Source: Gemmatimonadota bacterium (GTDB lineage Bacteria > Gemmatimonadota > Gemmatimonadetes > Longimicrobiales > Gaopeijiaceae). Taken from it: 61,864 bases of DNA. Below, piece by piece: positions 49,333 through 58,421 of the stretch (the stretch's first letter is position 1; each line of letters begins with the position of its first letter). The position numbers and the translations under genes were made by a program. The notes beneath the pieces are model-generated. The model was not told the DNA's origin. It made no database searches and was given only the letters and a program-made list of their open reading frames with translations. The stretch covers positions 1 to 61,864 of the forward strand of contig JABDLS010000095.1 of the NCBI GenBank assembly GCA_013002885.1. Reading direction: 5' to 3'.

Positions 49333-51018
49333 CTAACGCTCCCAGACGATCCGCCCGCCCACCACCGTCAGATCGACCTCCATCGTCTCGAGGCAGGGGT
49401 CCGGACACTCCAGGTACGGCTCCGACGTCACGATGAGATCTGCGAGCATCCCCGGTGCGAGTATTCCTCGTCGATCCTCGGCGAAGACGAGGTAGGCGTA
49501 GCCTTCGGTCGCTGCCCGGAGAGCATCGAGTCGACTCACCCCTTGAGCGTCGTCCAGCACGCCCGCGCTGATCGTGCCCCGCGTCGTGAAATGGTGGAGC
49601 ACCCACCAGGGGTCGTAGGGAACTACGGGCGAGTCGGTCCCCAACGAGACGGAGATGTCAGCCTCCATGTATGCCCGCAGCGGCGTCGTCCAGGCAGCTC
49701 GGTCAGGACCCCAATACTCCACCAGGCTGGGCGCCGCCAAGTACAGGTGGTCCTGGACGGACGCCACGACGCCCAACTCGCGCATGACCGGGAAGTGGTC
49801 GTCCCTGGGAATGAAGCCATGCTCCAGGACCCAGCGTTCCCCGTCCAACGGCGCGACGGCGTCCGCGGCCCGATACCCGTCCAGCACGAGATCGATGGCG
49901 GCGTCGCCCACCGCGTGCGTGGCAGCCCTCCTCCCGGCACGGCGAAGTTCTACTACCGACTCGATGAAGGGCTCCCGCGGCACGGTCTGGAGGCCGTGGA
50001 AGGTGCCTCCCTCCCCCCACGGCTCCTCGTACGGTTCGCGCATGAGGCCTCCCTCGAAGCCCCCATCGACACCGAGCTTCACCCCGCCGACCGCCAGCCA
50101 GTCGTCTCCTCCCTGGTCGGGCCACGTCGCCATCACGGCCCGAAGGTCCTCGGGAGAGCCCGAGCGCGGCGCTCGGAAGAGGTATTCGACGCGGACAGGC
50201 AAGCGTCCGTCGTCGCGCAGTTCACGGATCATCTCGTATTGCTCCAACGACCCACCGGGGTGCCGGACGGCGGTGAGTCCGCGGCGGGCGAGGGTCTGGT
50301 AGGCATCCACGAGATCCTCCTTCTCCGCGGCCCGGTCCCGCGCTGGGCGAGGAGGAAGCTCCACCAGATCCTTCGCCCGATCGACCAACTCACCATTGAG
50401 CCGACCATCTGCGTACCGCCCGATCCGGCCACCGGCCACCGGCTGCACCGATTCGTCGATGTCCCATCGCTCGAGGGCGGCGCTGTTGAGGATGTACTCG
50501 TGCCCACCGCGGACGACGACTACCGGGTGCGACGACGTGGCCTGGTCGAGGTCGGCCCGATAGGGAAGCCGTTGCTCGACGAGCTGCCCTTCGTGCCAAT
50601 CGCTGTTGGTGACGATGATCTCGCCGGCGGGTGTCTCGTCGGCTCGCGCGGCGATGGCGTTCAGGGCCTCCTCCAGGGAGCGGGCCCCGGAAAGGTCCAC
50701 GCCCGGGCCTCCCCCGATGGAGTGGAAGTGGTTGTCGGCGAGTCCCGGGAGCACGGAGCGGCCCTCCAGCTCGATGACCCGGGTCGCCTCCCCTACGTAC
50801 CGTCGCACGTCCGCCTCGTCGCCCACCGCCACAATGTGCTCGCCTCGGACGGCAATTCCCCCGGCGACCTCCACCTCGTCCAAGGTCACCACGGGCCCGC
50901 CGACCAGAACGAGGTCGGCCGGTTCGACACCTCCGCCGCACGCGGTGAGGGACAGTCCCACGTAGAGCGCGAGCCCCCCGCGCACCGCTCGGAGAAGTCC
51001 CGGAGTTGTCACTTCCAT
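49333..51018 (-). CDS. YtcJ-like amidohydrolase lipoprotein
   Basis: A 561-residue metal-dependent hydrolase. The signal peptide ends in a lipobox (LSLTACGGG). Metal-binding and family motifs are LPGLADNHFHSIGG (HxH), GVKLGVDGGFEG, ATHAVGDAAIDL, VLEHGFIPRDDHFP, SLGTDSPVVPYDP (Asp) and the C-terminal ADLIVTSEPY. This is the imidase/YtcJ branch, often acting on N-acyl or cyclic amides. Its periplasmic lipid anchor is unusual but seen in this phylum. It diverges from the DinB gene by 69 bases. Confidence 0.92.
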   Translation of the reverse strand: MEVTTPGLLRAVRGGLALYVGLSLTACGGGVEPADLVLVGGPVVTLDEVEVAGGIAVRGEHIVAVGDEADVRRYVGEATRVIELEGRSVLPGLADNHFHSIGGGPGVDLSGARSLEEALNAIAARADETPAGEIIVTNSDWHEGQLVEQRLPYRADLDQATSSHPVVVVRGGHEYILNSAALERWDIDESVQPVAGGRIGRYADGRLNGELVDRAKDLVELPPRPARDRAAEKEDLVDAYQTLARRGLTAVRHPGGSLEQYEMIRELRDDGRLPVRVEYLFRAPRSGSPEDLRAVMATWPDQGGDDWLAVGGVKLGVDGGFEGGLMREPYEEPWGEGGTFHGLQTVPREPFIESVVELRRAGRRAATHAVGDAAIDLVLDGYRAADAVAPLDGERWVLEHGFIPRDDHFPVMRELGVVASVQDHLYLAAPSLVEYWGPDRAAWTTPLRAYMEADISVSLGTDSPVVPYDPWWVLHHFTTRGTISAGVLDDAQGVSRLDALRAATEGYAYLVFAEDRRGILAPGMLADLIVTSEPYLECPDPCLETMEVDLTVVGGRIVWER

Positions 51019-51087
51019 GGTCGCACCTCGTAGGATGGGCCGAAGGCGTAGCCGTCGAGAACGGGATCTGATGCTAGGAGGGATGAG

Positions 51088-51648
51088 ATGCTGAGGAAAG
51101 CAGTGGGTGGGGTGGTAATGGCGATGATGGTGGGGTCCGTGGTCGGGACCGGGGCCGTGAACGCGCAGACGCCGACCTGGCAGGACGTGCAGGTCCGCGA
51201 CATAGAGGGAATGCACGAGAAGTTCAGGGCGCTGGCCGGGGCGTTCGACGAGAGCCAGTATGACTGGCAACCCATGGAAGGGGTACGATCGGTGCGTGAG
51301 GTCCTTGGTCTCGCCGTTGCAGAGGCACACCTCTTCCCCACTGGCTGGGGCTATGACGCGCCCGCCACGTCGGAGCCCGGCTTCTACGATGAGTTGGAAC
51401 GTGCCGCCGCGCTTCCGAAGGCGGAGATGATTCGAGAGCTCGACGCCTCCTTCGCGTTCCTCATCGGCGTCGTGGAAGGGATGTCGGAAGCCGAACGCAT
51501 GGCGGCGGGCGAGTACTTCGGCCAGCCCATGCCCGTCCACGCGAGCGTCGCGACGGCGATGAACGACATGCACGAGCACCTGGGCCAGCTCATCGCCTAC
51601 GCTCGGGCCAACCAGGTCGTGCCGCCGTGGAGTCGCGGTAACGACTGA
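51088..51648 (+). CDS. Secreted DinB-like protein
   Basis: A 186-residue protein with a signal peptide (MAMMVGSVVGTGAVNAQT) ahead of a DinB/YfiT four-helix bundle (FRALAGAFDESQYDWQPMEGVRSVREVLGLAVAEAH). The metal-binding His triad of the fold is represented by VAEAH, and HEHLGQL near the C-terminus. A strong ribosome binding site, AGGAGGGATGAG, precedes the ATG. DinB proteins are usually cytosolic thiol-transfer enzymes; export is common in Gemmatimonadota and Acidobacteria but the role is unknown. Confidence 0.88.
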   Translation: MLRKAVGGVVMAMMVGSVVGTGAVNAQTPTWQDVQVRDIEGMHEKFRALAGAFDESQYDWQPMEGVRSVREVLGLAVAEAHLFPTGWGYDAPATSEPGFYDELERAAALPKAEMIRELDASFAFLIGVVEGMSEAERMAAGEYFGQPMPVHASVATAMNDMHEHLGQLIAYARANQVVPPWSRGND

Positions 51649-51722
51649 GGCGTCGACGCGAGTGAGTCACGTGGCGGCGTGAACCGGGACGCCTCCTGCC
51701 CGGAATCCGCCATGACTGGCAG

Positions 51723-52625
51723 TCAGTGCGACGAAAACCGATCCAAGTAGGTGCGTTCGGCCCGGTCGATGAACGCCCGGTAACCCTCGGGATCGATGAA
51801 CGGTGCGATGGAGTCACCGCCCTCCTGTCTGGCTCGGTTCTTCCGATGCAAGTCGGCCCAGCTAGTGTGCGAGGCGAGAAAGATGTCTGCCGGTATACTG
51901 CGCAGCCTCTGGAAGCTCGCCTCGAAATCGGTCCCGACCTCCGGGTAGGCACCGGACGTGAGCGACACAAAAGGGAAGAGCGTGAGACTGCATATGCTCA
52001 CGGCGCGGAGCTCGAGGTCCCCTTCTTCCAGAGGGATCTCCCACGAGGTACAGCCCCGTGTGTGGCCGGGGGTCACGTGAGCTACGGCACGAGCCGAGCC
52101 TACCTGGATGGTGTCGCCGTCCTCGAGGATCCTGTCGATCCGTGGGGCGGGAAACCTGAGTCCACCGAGATACCAGGCGAATCGCGCGGGTCCCAGGGCT
52201 TTGTCGCCTCGCCCTCCGTCGGCCATGACTGCCGAGTCCCCCCGGCTGACCCAAAGCTCCGCGCCCGAGGCCTGCTGCAGATCGCGCAGGCTCCCGGCGT
52301 GATCCGAGTGCGCGTGGGAGTTGAGCAAGATCCGGACGTCGCCGATGTCGAAGCCCAGCTTCGAGATGCTCTCCATGATGAGAGGACCGTGCCTGGGATA
52401 GCCGCCGTCGATCAGGATGTGTCCTTCTGGACTGGTCAGAAGGAAGGCGGTGACTCCGGTATGCCCCACGTAGTAGAGGTTGCCCGCGATCCTGAAAGGC
52501 TCGTCCGGTATCGTCCGGTTCCGGGTGATCGCCGCTCGCCACTGTGTGAACGCGAAGCCGACGAGCACCATCAGGGCGAGGGATACCACCCGCCAGCGGG
52601 TCAGGAAGGATCGGCTCTGGGTCAT
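51723..52625 (-). CDS. Subclass B3-like metallo-beta-lactamase
   Basis: A 300-residue protein with an N-terminal hydrophobic segment (VVSLALMVLVGFAFTQW), probably a signal or anchor. The B3 metal ligands are complete: H104, H106, D108, H109 in NSHAHSDHAG; H188 in TPGHTRGCTSW; H253 in ASHTSWADL. The TYR-like NLYYVGHTGVTAFLLTSPEGHILIDGG opening is the usual B3 start. Many environmental B3 homologues hydrolyse beta-lactams, others hydrolyse lactones or unknown substrates. No mobile element or resistance gene is next to it, so it is more likely a resident gene than a recent acquisition. Confidence 0.88.
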   Translation of the reverse strand: MTQSRSFLTRWRVVSLALMVLVGFAFTQWRAAITRNRTIPDEPFRIAGNLYYVGHTGVTAFLLTSPEGHILIDGGYPRHGPLIMESISKLGFDIGDVRILLNSHAHSDHAGSLRDLQQASGAELWVSRGDSAVMADGGRGDKALGPARFAWYLGGLRFPAPRIDRILEDGDTIQVGSARAVAHVTPGHTRGCTSWEIPLEEGDLELRAVSICSLTLFPFVSLTSGAYPEVGTDFEASFQRLRSIPADIFLASHTSWADLHRKNRARQEGGDSIAPFIDPEGYRAFIDRAERTYLDRFSSH

Positions 52626-52777
52626 GGCTCATCGGCTCGGGGATAACTTTGTCGTGCAAAGTCATCCGTGTCGCGCGCTGGGGTCAAGGGATGAGCGGTG
52701 GTCCCGCCTCGCGAGAACTCAGCCGTGGAAGTCGAAGCCCTCGCCGCAGAGCTCCAGGTCTCGTGAGCCCATGGGTC

Positions 52778-54091
52778 CTAAAGCAGGATCGCCGCCGGCT
52801 CCTCGAGCATCGTCTTGAGCGTCTGAAGGAAACGAGACCCCTGAGCGCCATCGATGACCCGATGGTCGCAACTCATCGTGATCCGCATCCGCGGTCGGAC
52901 AACGACCTCACCGTCGATCACCACCGGCGTTTCTTCGATGCCACCCACCGCCAGTATCCCCGCCTCGGGCGGGTTGATGATGGCGGTGAACTCGTGGATA
53001 CCGAACATTCCCAGGTTGGAGACGGAGAAGGTCGCGCCGGTGTACTCCTCGGGCTTGAGCTTCTTCTCCCGGGCCCGCCCAGCCATCTCCTTCACCTCGG
53101 CACCGATCTGGACGAGGCCCTTCCTGTGAGCGTTCCGGACGATGGGTGTGATGAGCCCGTCCTCGATGGCCACCGCGACGCCGAGGTGGACGGCGTTGAA
53201 GCGGCGGATGTGGTCGTCCTGCCACTGGGCGTTGCAGTTGGGGTGCTGGCGAAGCGCGGCAGCCGTTGCCTTCAAGACGATGTCGTTGAAGGAGATCTTC
53301 ACGCCCTCGTCCTTCAACGAGGCGTTCATGCTGGCCCTGGCCTCCATGGCCCGACCCATGTCGACATCGATGGTGAGGTAGAAGGTCGGGACCGGCCCGA
53401 TGGACTGGACCAGGCGCTTGGCGATGGCCTTCCGCATCTGCGAGACGGGCACATCTTCGTACTCGGCCTCGTCGGGCGACCACGCTTCGGCGGTGCGGGT
53501 CGGCGCGGCGACACCTTCCTCCTTCGCCTTCTCGACGTCGCGCTTCACCACCCGGCCGCCAGGGCCTGACCCCGAGATTCGCGACAGCTCGATGCCGGCT
53601 TCCTCGGCAAGTCGCCGGGCGAGGGGTGATGCCTTCACCCGGCCGTCACTGGACCCGGCCGGGGCAGCGGTTTGGCTCGCCGCCTCGTCACTCCCAGCCG
53701 CACCATCGGAGGCCGGTGTCTCGGCAGGGGATGCCTTGGCCGCATCCTCGGACTTGCCGTCTCCCGATGCTTTCGCCTCCTCGCCACCATCATCGTCGCT
53801 GGCGGCCGCGCCCCCCCCTCCCGGGGTGCCTTCGACTTCCGAGATGTCTTCGTCGGCGGCTGCGATGACGCCGATGACGGCGCCCACCTCTGCGGTGCCA
53901 CCCTCAGGGAGGAAGATCTTGCGGAGAACGCCATCGCCACGGGCAATGAGCTCCATGGTGGCCTTGTCGGTCTCGATCTCGGCGAGCACGTCTCCGTTGG
54001 CGATCTCGTCACCTTCGGACTTGAGCCATTGGACGAGCTGTCCTTCCTCCATGGTGGGAGAAAGAGCCTCCATATGAACCTTGGTAATCAT
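52778..54091 (-). CDS. pdhC: Dihydrolipoamide acetyltransferase, E2 of pyruvate dehydrogenase
   Basis: A 437-residue E2. One lipoyl domain (about 1-75) has the lipoylation Lys 43 in ETDKATMEL. A long acidic Ala/Ser/Gly linker leads to the peripheral subunit-binding domain (ASPLARRLAEEAGIELSRISG, about 155-190). The catalytic core ends with MSCDHRVIDGAQGSRFL containing the DHR..DG His-Asp pair. It transfers acetyl groups from E1 to CoA. It stands 221 bases after pdhB. Confidence 0.94.
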   Translation of the reverse strand: MITKVHMEALSPTMEEGQLVQWLKSEGDEIANGDVLAEIETDKATMELIARGDGVLRKIFLPEGGTAEVGAVIGVIAAADEDISEVEGTPGGGGAAASDDDGGEEAKASGDGKSEDAAKASPAETPASDGAAGSDEAASQTAAPAGSSDGRVKASPLARRLAEEAGIELSRISGSGPGGRVVKRDVEKAKEEGVAAPTRTAEAWSPDEAEYEDVPVSQMRKAIAKRLVQSIGPVPTFYLTIDVDMGRAMEARASMNASLKDEGVKISFNDIVLKATAAALRQHPNCNAQWQDDHIRRFNAVHLGVAVAIEDGLITPIVRNAHRKGLVQIGAEVKEMAGRAREKKLKPEEYTGATFSVSNLGMFGIHEFTAIINPPEAGILAVGGIEETPVVIDGEVVVRPRMRITMSCDHRVIDGAQGSRFLQTLKTMLEEPAAILL

Positions 54092-54216
54092 GCCTTCTGA
54101 GGCCTTTGATCTTGGCGCGCGAAATGGCGGGCGCCTGACGTCGTCAGGACTCGTCGCGCCACCTGCGAAGTACCATCCAGGTACTCCTCGGTGTCGCTCC
54201 TCGCCTTCCTACTCAT
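54088..54216 (-). CDS. Possible 42-residue open frame before pdhC
   Basis: An ATG frame (MSRKARSDTEEYLDG...RPQKA) fills part of the 221-base gap between pdhB and pdhC, and its stop overlaps the pdhC start by 4 bases (ATGA). It is rich in Arg, Thr and Ser and has no hydrophobic segment. Third-position GC is only about 68 percent, lower than neighbouring genes, and a weak AAGGGCGGG precedes it. It could be a short leader translated into pdhC or simply a chance frame. I report it only because of the exact overlap. Confidence 0.25.
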   Translation of the reverse strand: MSRKARSDTEEYLDGTSQVARRVLTTSGARHFARQDQRPQKA

Positions 54217-54312
54217 GCATCCCGCCCTTTCGCGTTGCGTTTGTCTAAAGCGTTTCTTTGAGCGTCGGCTTGCGTGCTCGAAGGTCCTGGCGGCCCAGAG
54301 TCTCCGACCACG

Positions 54313-55293
54313 TCATCGATACAGCACCTTGTTCACCGCCTCCACGACGTGGTCGGCGGATGGCTTGGCCATCATCTCCAGATTCTTCGCGTACGGCATG
54401 GGGATGTCCGCCTGGGTCACACGGAGGATGGGGGCGTCGAGGTAGTCGAAAGCCTCTTCCTGGATCATGCTCACGATCTGGGCGCCAGTGCCGGCGTAGG
54501 GCCAACCCTCCTCGAGGTAGACGAGGCGGTTGGTCTTCTTCGCAGTCTCGAGAATCGCGTCCATGTCGAGGGGTCGGATGGTTCGCAGGTCCAGCACGTC
54601 GGCTTCGATGCCGTCTTTCTCGAGCTTCCCGGCCGCCTGCAGCGCCACGTGGATCATCTTCCCGTGGGTGACGATGGAGACGTCGGAGCCCTCGCGCTTC
54701 AGGTCGGCCACGCCCAACGGAATGACGAAGTCGTCATCCTCGGGCACCTCCCCCTTGAAGTTGTAGAGGAGCTCGCCCTCCATGAACGCAACCGGATCGT
54801 CGTCGCGGATGGCCGCCTTGAGGAGGCCCTTGGCGTCGGCGGGCGTGCCCGGCGTGACGACCTTGCAGCCTGGCGCATGGGAGTAGTAGGTCTCGCACGC
54901 CTGGGAATGCTGTGCCGACAGCTGGAGCGCCGCGCCAGTCGGCCCACGGAAGACGATGGGCATCGAGAACTGACCTTCCGACATGTAGTGCATCTTCGCC
55001 GCGTGGTTGATGACCTGATCGATGGCCAGGAAGGCGAAGTTGAAGGTCATGAACTCGATGACGGGTCGAAGCCCGGCCATGGCCGCGCCTACGCCGAGAC
55101 CGGTGAATCCAAGCTCGCTGATGGGTGAGTCGACGATCCGCTTCTCGCCGAACTCGTCCAGAAGTCCCTTGGACACCTTGTAGGCCCCATCGTATTCAGC
55201 GACTTCCTCGCCCATGAGGAAGACGTCGGGATCGCGCTCCATCTCTTCGCGGAGGGCCTCATTCAAGGCCTCTCGATATGTCATGACCGCCAT
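54313..55293 (-). CDS. pdhB: Pyruvate dehydrogenase E1 component, beta subunit
   Basis: A 326-residue E1 beta of the alpha2beta2 type. It opens MAVMTYREALNEALREEMER and has GEEVAEYDGAYKVSKGLLDEFG, ELGFTGLGVGAAMAGLRPVIEF and FRGPTGAAL. The C-terminal half shows the transketolase C-terminal domain (VLDLRTIRPLDMDAILETAKKT). It forms half of the active site with E1 alpha. The start directly abuts the pdhA stop (no gap), giving coupled synthesis. Confidence 0.96.
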   Translation of the reverse strand: MAVMTYREALNEALREEMERDPDVFLMGEEVAEYDGAYKVSKGLLDEFGEKRIVDSPISELGFTGLGVGAAMAGLRPVIEFMTFNFAFLAIDQVINHAAKMHYMSEGQFSMPIVFRGPTGAALQLSAQHSQACETYYSHAPGCKVVTPGTPADAKGLLKAAIRDDDPVAFMEGELLYNFKGEVPEDDDFVIPLGVADLKREGSDVSIVTHGKMIHVALQAAGKLEKDGIEADVLDLRTIRPLDMDAILETAKKTNRLVYLEEGWPYAGTGAQIVSMIQEEAFDYLDAPILRVTQADIPMPYAKNLEMMAKPSADHVVEAVNKVLYR

Positions 55294-56370
55294 CTAGCGG
55301 TCCCTCCCGTCGAAGAAGAGGCGACCGTGCTCATTCTCCTCGGCCCAGACGTTTCGGTACAGCGCCTCACGATCGGGCTTGGGCGATGCGTCAGCGAAGT
55401 CGGCGGCGTCCTGGGCCATCGTGCGGGCCTCGCCATCCATTTCGTCGAGTGCGTCGGAGTCGAGGAGATCCTCCTTCATGAGGATGTCGCGGAGCAGGGC
55501 GATGGGGTCCTGCTCCTTCTTCGCCCGATCCACCTCTTCGGTGGAGCGGTACGTGCCGGACACCGGATCCGACATGGAGTGGCCCCGAAACCGATACGTC
55601 TGGAGGTCCACGAACTGGGGTCCGGCGCCATTTCGAACTTCCTCGGCAAGATCCCGAAAAGAAGCGTACGTCTCCAGAACGTCCTGGCCGTTGACCACAT
55701 GGGCGGGGATCCCGTGGGCGCAGGACTTCTTCACCATCTCGGTGGTGGAGACCCTCGAGAAGGCCGTGCCCATGCCGTACTCGTTGTTCTCCACCACGTA
55801 GATGACCGGCAGGTTCCAGATCGCGGCCATGTTCAGCGACTCGTGGAACGCGCCCTGGTTGACGGCGGCATCGCCCATGAAGACGACACAGACCGTGTCC
55901 TCTTCCCTGTACTTGATCTTCCAGCCGATACCTGTGGCGAGCGGCACCTGGCCACCGACGATGCCGTGGCCACCCATGAATCGGTGCTCCGCATCGAAAA
56001 TGTGCATGGAGCCGCCCTTACCGCCCGACGACCCGTCTGCACGTCCGTACAACTCAGCCATCACGGCCCTGGGCGGCACGCCCTTGGCGATGGCCTGGGT
56101 ATGCTCGCGGTAGGCACTCATGACGTAGTCGTCACTGCGCAGGGGCTTGATGCACCCTGCGGCGCCCGCTTCCTGACCTATATGGAGGTGACAGAACCCG
56201 CCGATCTTCCCGATGGCGTAGGCCTCCTCCGCCTTCTCTTCGAATCGCCGGTAGAGCAGCATGTCACGCAGGAGGTCGAGGGCCAGCTCCTCGCTGATTC
56301 CGACCTCCTCCAACAGGCTGCCCGCCTTCTTCGAGTTCTTCTTGGCCTTCTTCTCTTTCGTCTGAGCCAC
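55294..56370 (-). CDS. pdhA: Pyruvate dehydrogenase E1 component, alpha subunit
   Basis: A 358-residue thiamine-diphosphate-dependent E1 alpha. The ThDP/Mg motif is the GDAAVNQGAFHESLNMA segment ending in ENNEYGMG (GDGx..NN type). The pyruvate/phosphorylation loop is RFRGHSMSDPVSGTYR. An N-terminal Lys-rich start (KEKKAKKNSKKAG) precedes the fold. It decarboxylates pyruvate and reductively acetylates the lipoyl group on E2. It starts one base after the lipA stop and abuts pdhB. Confidence 0.96.
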   Translation of the reverse strand: MAQTKEKKAKKNSKKAGSLLEEVGISEELALDLLRDMLLYRRFEEKAEEAYAIGKIGGFCHLHIGQEAGAAGCIKPLRSDDYVMSAYREHTQAIAKGVPPRAVMAELYGRADGSSGGKGGSMHIFDAEHRFMGGHGIVGGQVPLATGIGWKIKYREEDTVCVVFMGDAAVNQGAFHESLNMAAIWNLPVIYVVENNEYGMGTAFSRVSTTEMVKKSCAHGIPAHVVNGQDVLETYASFRDLAEEVRNGAGPQFVDLQTYRFRGHSMSDPVSGTYRSTEEVDRAKKEQDPIALLRDILMKEDLLDSDALDEMDGEARTMAQDAADFADASPKPDREALYRNVWAEENEHGRLFFDGRDR

Positions 56371-56371
56371 G

Positions 56372-57469
56372 TCAAGTTCCGTTTGCTGCCCGACCGGGAC
56401 GGCCGAGCTCGAGCTGTACGAGGTCCAAGCGAACCTCGGCGGGGGCGGGGATGTCCGCCTCCATCACGTTCTGAATGGCACCGGGACCCCCGGCTTCCAA
56501 TTCCCGGGCCTGCTCCTTCGCGTGGTAGCTGGACCGTACCAGCGGTCCCGACTCCACATGCCGAAAGCCATACTCCCTCTCACCGACTTCCTTCCACATG
56601 GCGAACTCGTCGGGGGTCACCCAACGAGCCACCGGAATGTGCATGGCGGAGGGGCGGAGATACTGCCCCAGCGTCAGGATGTCCACGGAAGCCTCCCGGA
56701 GGTCGATCATCGCCTGGCGTATCTCGTCTTCCTTCTCCCCCATTCCCAGGATGATACCTGTCTTGGTGAGCATCTCGGGGTCCAGGCGCTTCACCGCGCC
56801 CAGATAGGAGATGGAGCGCCAGTACCGACCGCCGGGCCGAACGTCGGGGTGCAGCCTGAGCACCGTCTCGAGGTTGTGTCCCAGGATGGCAGGCCTGGCG
56901 TTCACGACGGTCGCGAGGGCGTCTTCGTCACCCTTGAAGTCCGGAATCAGAACCTCCACCGAGCAGCCGGGCACCGCGTCGTGGATCCGACGGATGGTGT
57001 CCGCGTAGATGGCCGCGCCGCCGTCGGCGAGCTCGTCGCGGTTCACGCTGGTGATCACGACGTGCTCGAGGCCCATCTTGGCGACGGTCTCGGCGACCCG
57101 CCGAGGTTCGTCTTCGTCGAGCTCCGTGGGAAGTCCATGTGCAACGCCGCAGTACTTGCACGCTCGGGTACAGACGTCGCCGAGAATCATGAAGGTGGCC
57201 GTCCCGGCCTCCCAGCACTCGCCGATGTTCGGGCAACCTGCTTCCTCGCAGACGGTGTGGAGACCTTCCGACCGCATGAGCTTCTTGAGTCGGAGGTAGT
57301 TCTCCCCGCCCGGCGACCGCACCTTCAGCCACTTCGGCTTTCGAGAACGGATGTCGATGGTGTCCAGGTCCTCGTGGGCCCGGATCTTCGAGGTCCCCTT
57401 GGGCTTCACCACACCGGAGTCCTTACCGGTGGGGGCGTAACCTCGGGGTGCGTCAGTATCTATGCTCAC
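56372..57469 (-). CDS. lipA: Lipoyl synthase
   Basis: A 365-residue radical-SAM enzyme that inserts the two sulfurs of lipoate on the octanoylated lipoyl domain. The auxiliary cluster cysteines are in CEEAGCPNIGECW, the radical-SAM CxxxCxxC is in GDVCTRACKYCGVAHG, and the C-terminal RSSYHA box is present. An N-terminal Lys/Pro-rich tail of about 40 residues and a C-terminal extension beyond RSSYHA (about 40 residues) are additions to the usual 300-330. The position in front of pdhABC links lipoate synthesis with its main user. Confidence 0.95.
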   Translation of the reverse strand: MSIDTDAPRGYAPTGKDSGVVKPKGTSKIRAHEDLDTIDIRSRKPKWLKVRSPGGENYLRLKKLMRSEGLHTVCEEAGCPNIGECWEAGTATFMILGDVCTRACKYCGVAHGLPTELDEDEPRRVAETVAKMGLEHVVITSVNRDELADGGAAIYADTIRRIHDAVPGCSVEVLIPDFKGDEDALATVVNARPAILGHNLETVLRLHPDVRPGGRYWRSISYLGAVKRLDPEMLTKTGIILGMGEKEDEIRQAMIDLREASVDILTLGQYLRPSAMHIPVARWVTPDEFAMWKEVGEREYGFRHVESGPLVRSSYHAKEQARELEAGGPGAIQNVMEADIPAPAEVRLDLVQLELGRPGRAANGT

Positions 57470-57571
57470 GGCGTGTCCAGCGTTCGAGCGTTTGTAGCCT
57501 GCTTGGTTCCGGCAGAGCCTTAAAAGATGTCGGCTTCGTCGGGGCTCACAAGGTCGAGGGGGCTCTGAAGG

Positions 57572-58342
57572 TCAGTCCGATTTGCGTCTGCGTAAACGCC
57601 CACGGCCCTCTGCCACCATCGCCTCGTACCGCTTCTCGATGTGGTCGGCGACCTCGCCGGGGTCATCGGTGACCAACATGAGGTCCATGTCCACATCGGC
57701 GATCTTGCCCTCTTCGAGCATCCGGTCGCGGATCCAGTCCACCAGACCTCTCCAGTAGTCGGTACCCACGAGCACGACGGGGAAGTTTCGAACCTTGCTC
57801 GTCTGAATGAGGGTCAGCGCCTCGAACAGCTCGTCCATGGTCCCGAAGCCACCGGGGAAGATGACGAAGGCACAAGCGTACTTCACGAACATGGTTTTTC
57901 GGACGAAGAAGTAGCGGAAGTCGATGGAGTGATCGAGGTAGGGGTTGCTCTCCTGCTCGAACGGGAGCTCGATGTTGCAACCCACCGAAGGCACGCCTGC
58001 CGCCTGGGCACCCATGTTCGCCGCTTCCATCATTCCCGGTCCCCCTCCGGTGATGATGGAGAAGCCGGCCTCGCCGATTCTCCGAGCCGTCTCCGCGCAC
58101 TTCTGATACATGGGATCGTCGGGCGTGGTGCGGGCAGACCCGAAGATCGAAACACCTATTCCAATATGACTCATCTCCTCGAAGCCCTCGACGAACTCGC
58201 CCATGATCCGGAAGACCCGCCAGGAGTCGCGTCCGATGCTCTCCAACTCCTCGAAGCTCTGGAGGAGGCGTTCGTCCTCCGTCTCCCGTTCCCGCGGCAG
58301 AGGCTTTCGCGGGTGCTGCGACGGATCGTAGGCCTTTTTCAT
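57572..58342 (-). CDS. LOG family (TIGR00730) Rossmann-fold protein
   Basis: A 256-residue protein of the LOG/lysine-decarboxylase-like family. The nucleotide motif is TGGGPGMMEAANMGA and the catalytic FPGGFGTMDELFEALT (PGGxGTxxE) box is present. These enzymes cleave nucleoside 5'-monophosphates to base and ribose 5-phosphate (cytokinin-activating activity in plants and bacteria). The N-terminal 60 residues form a charged extension. It is upstream of lipA on the same strand, 102 bases away. Confidence 0.92.
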   Translation of the reverse strand: MKKAYDPSQHPRKPLPRERETEDERLLQSFEELESIGRDSWRVFRIMGEFVEGFEEMSHIGIGVSIFGSARTTPDDPMYQKCAETARRIGEAGFSIITGGGPGMMEAANMGAQAAGVPSVGCNIELPFEQESNPYLDHSIDFRYFFVRKTMFVKYACAFVIFPGGFGTMDELFEALTLIQTSKVRNFPVVLVGTDYWRGLVDWIRDRMLEEGKIADVDMDLMLVTDDPGEVADHIEKRYEAMVAEGRGRLRRRKSD

Positions 58343-58421
58343 TCGTCCTCCGGAAGGGTCAGTTGTGGCCGCCTGGACGGCGGCAGGACCAGCTCAGGTC
58401 GGGGGTCCAGGCGCCCCGGCG

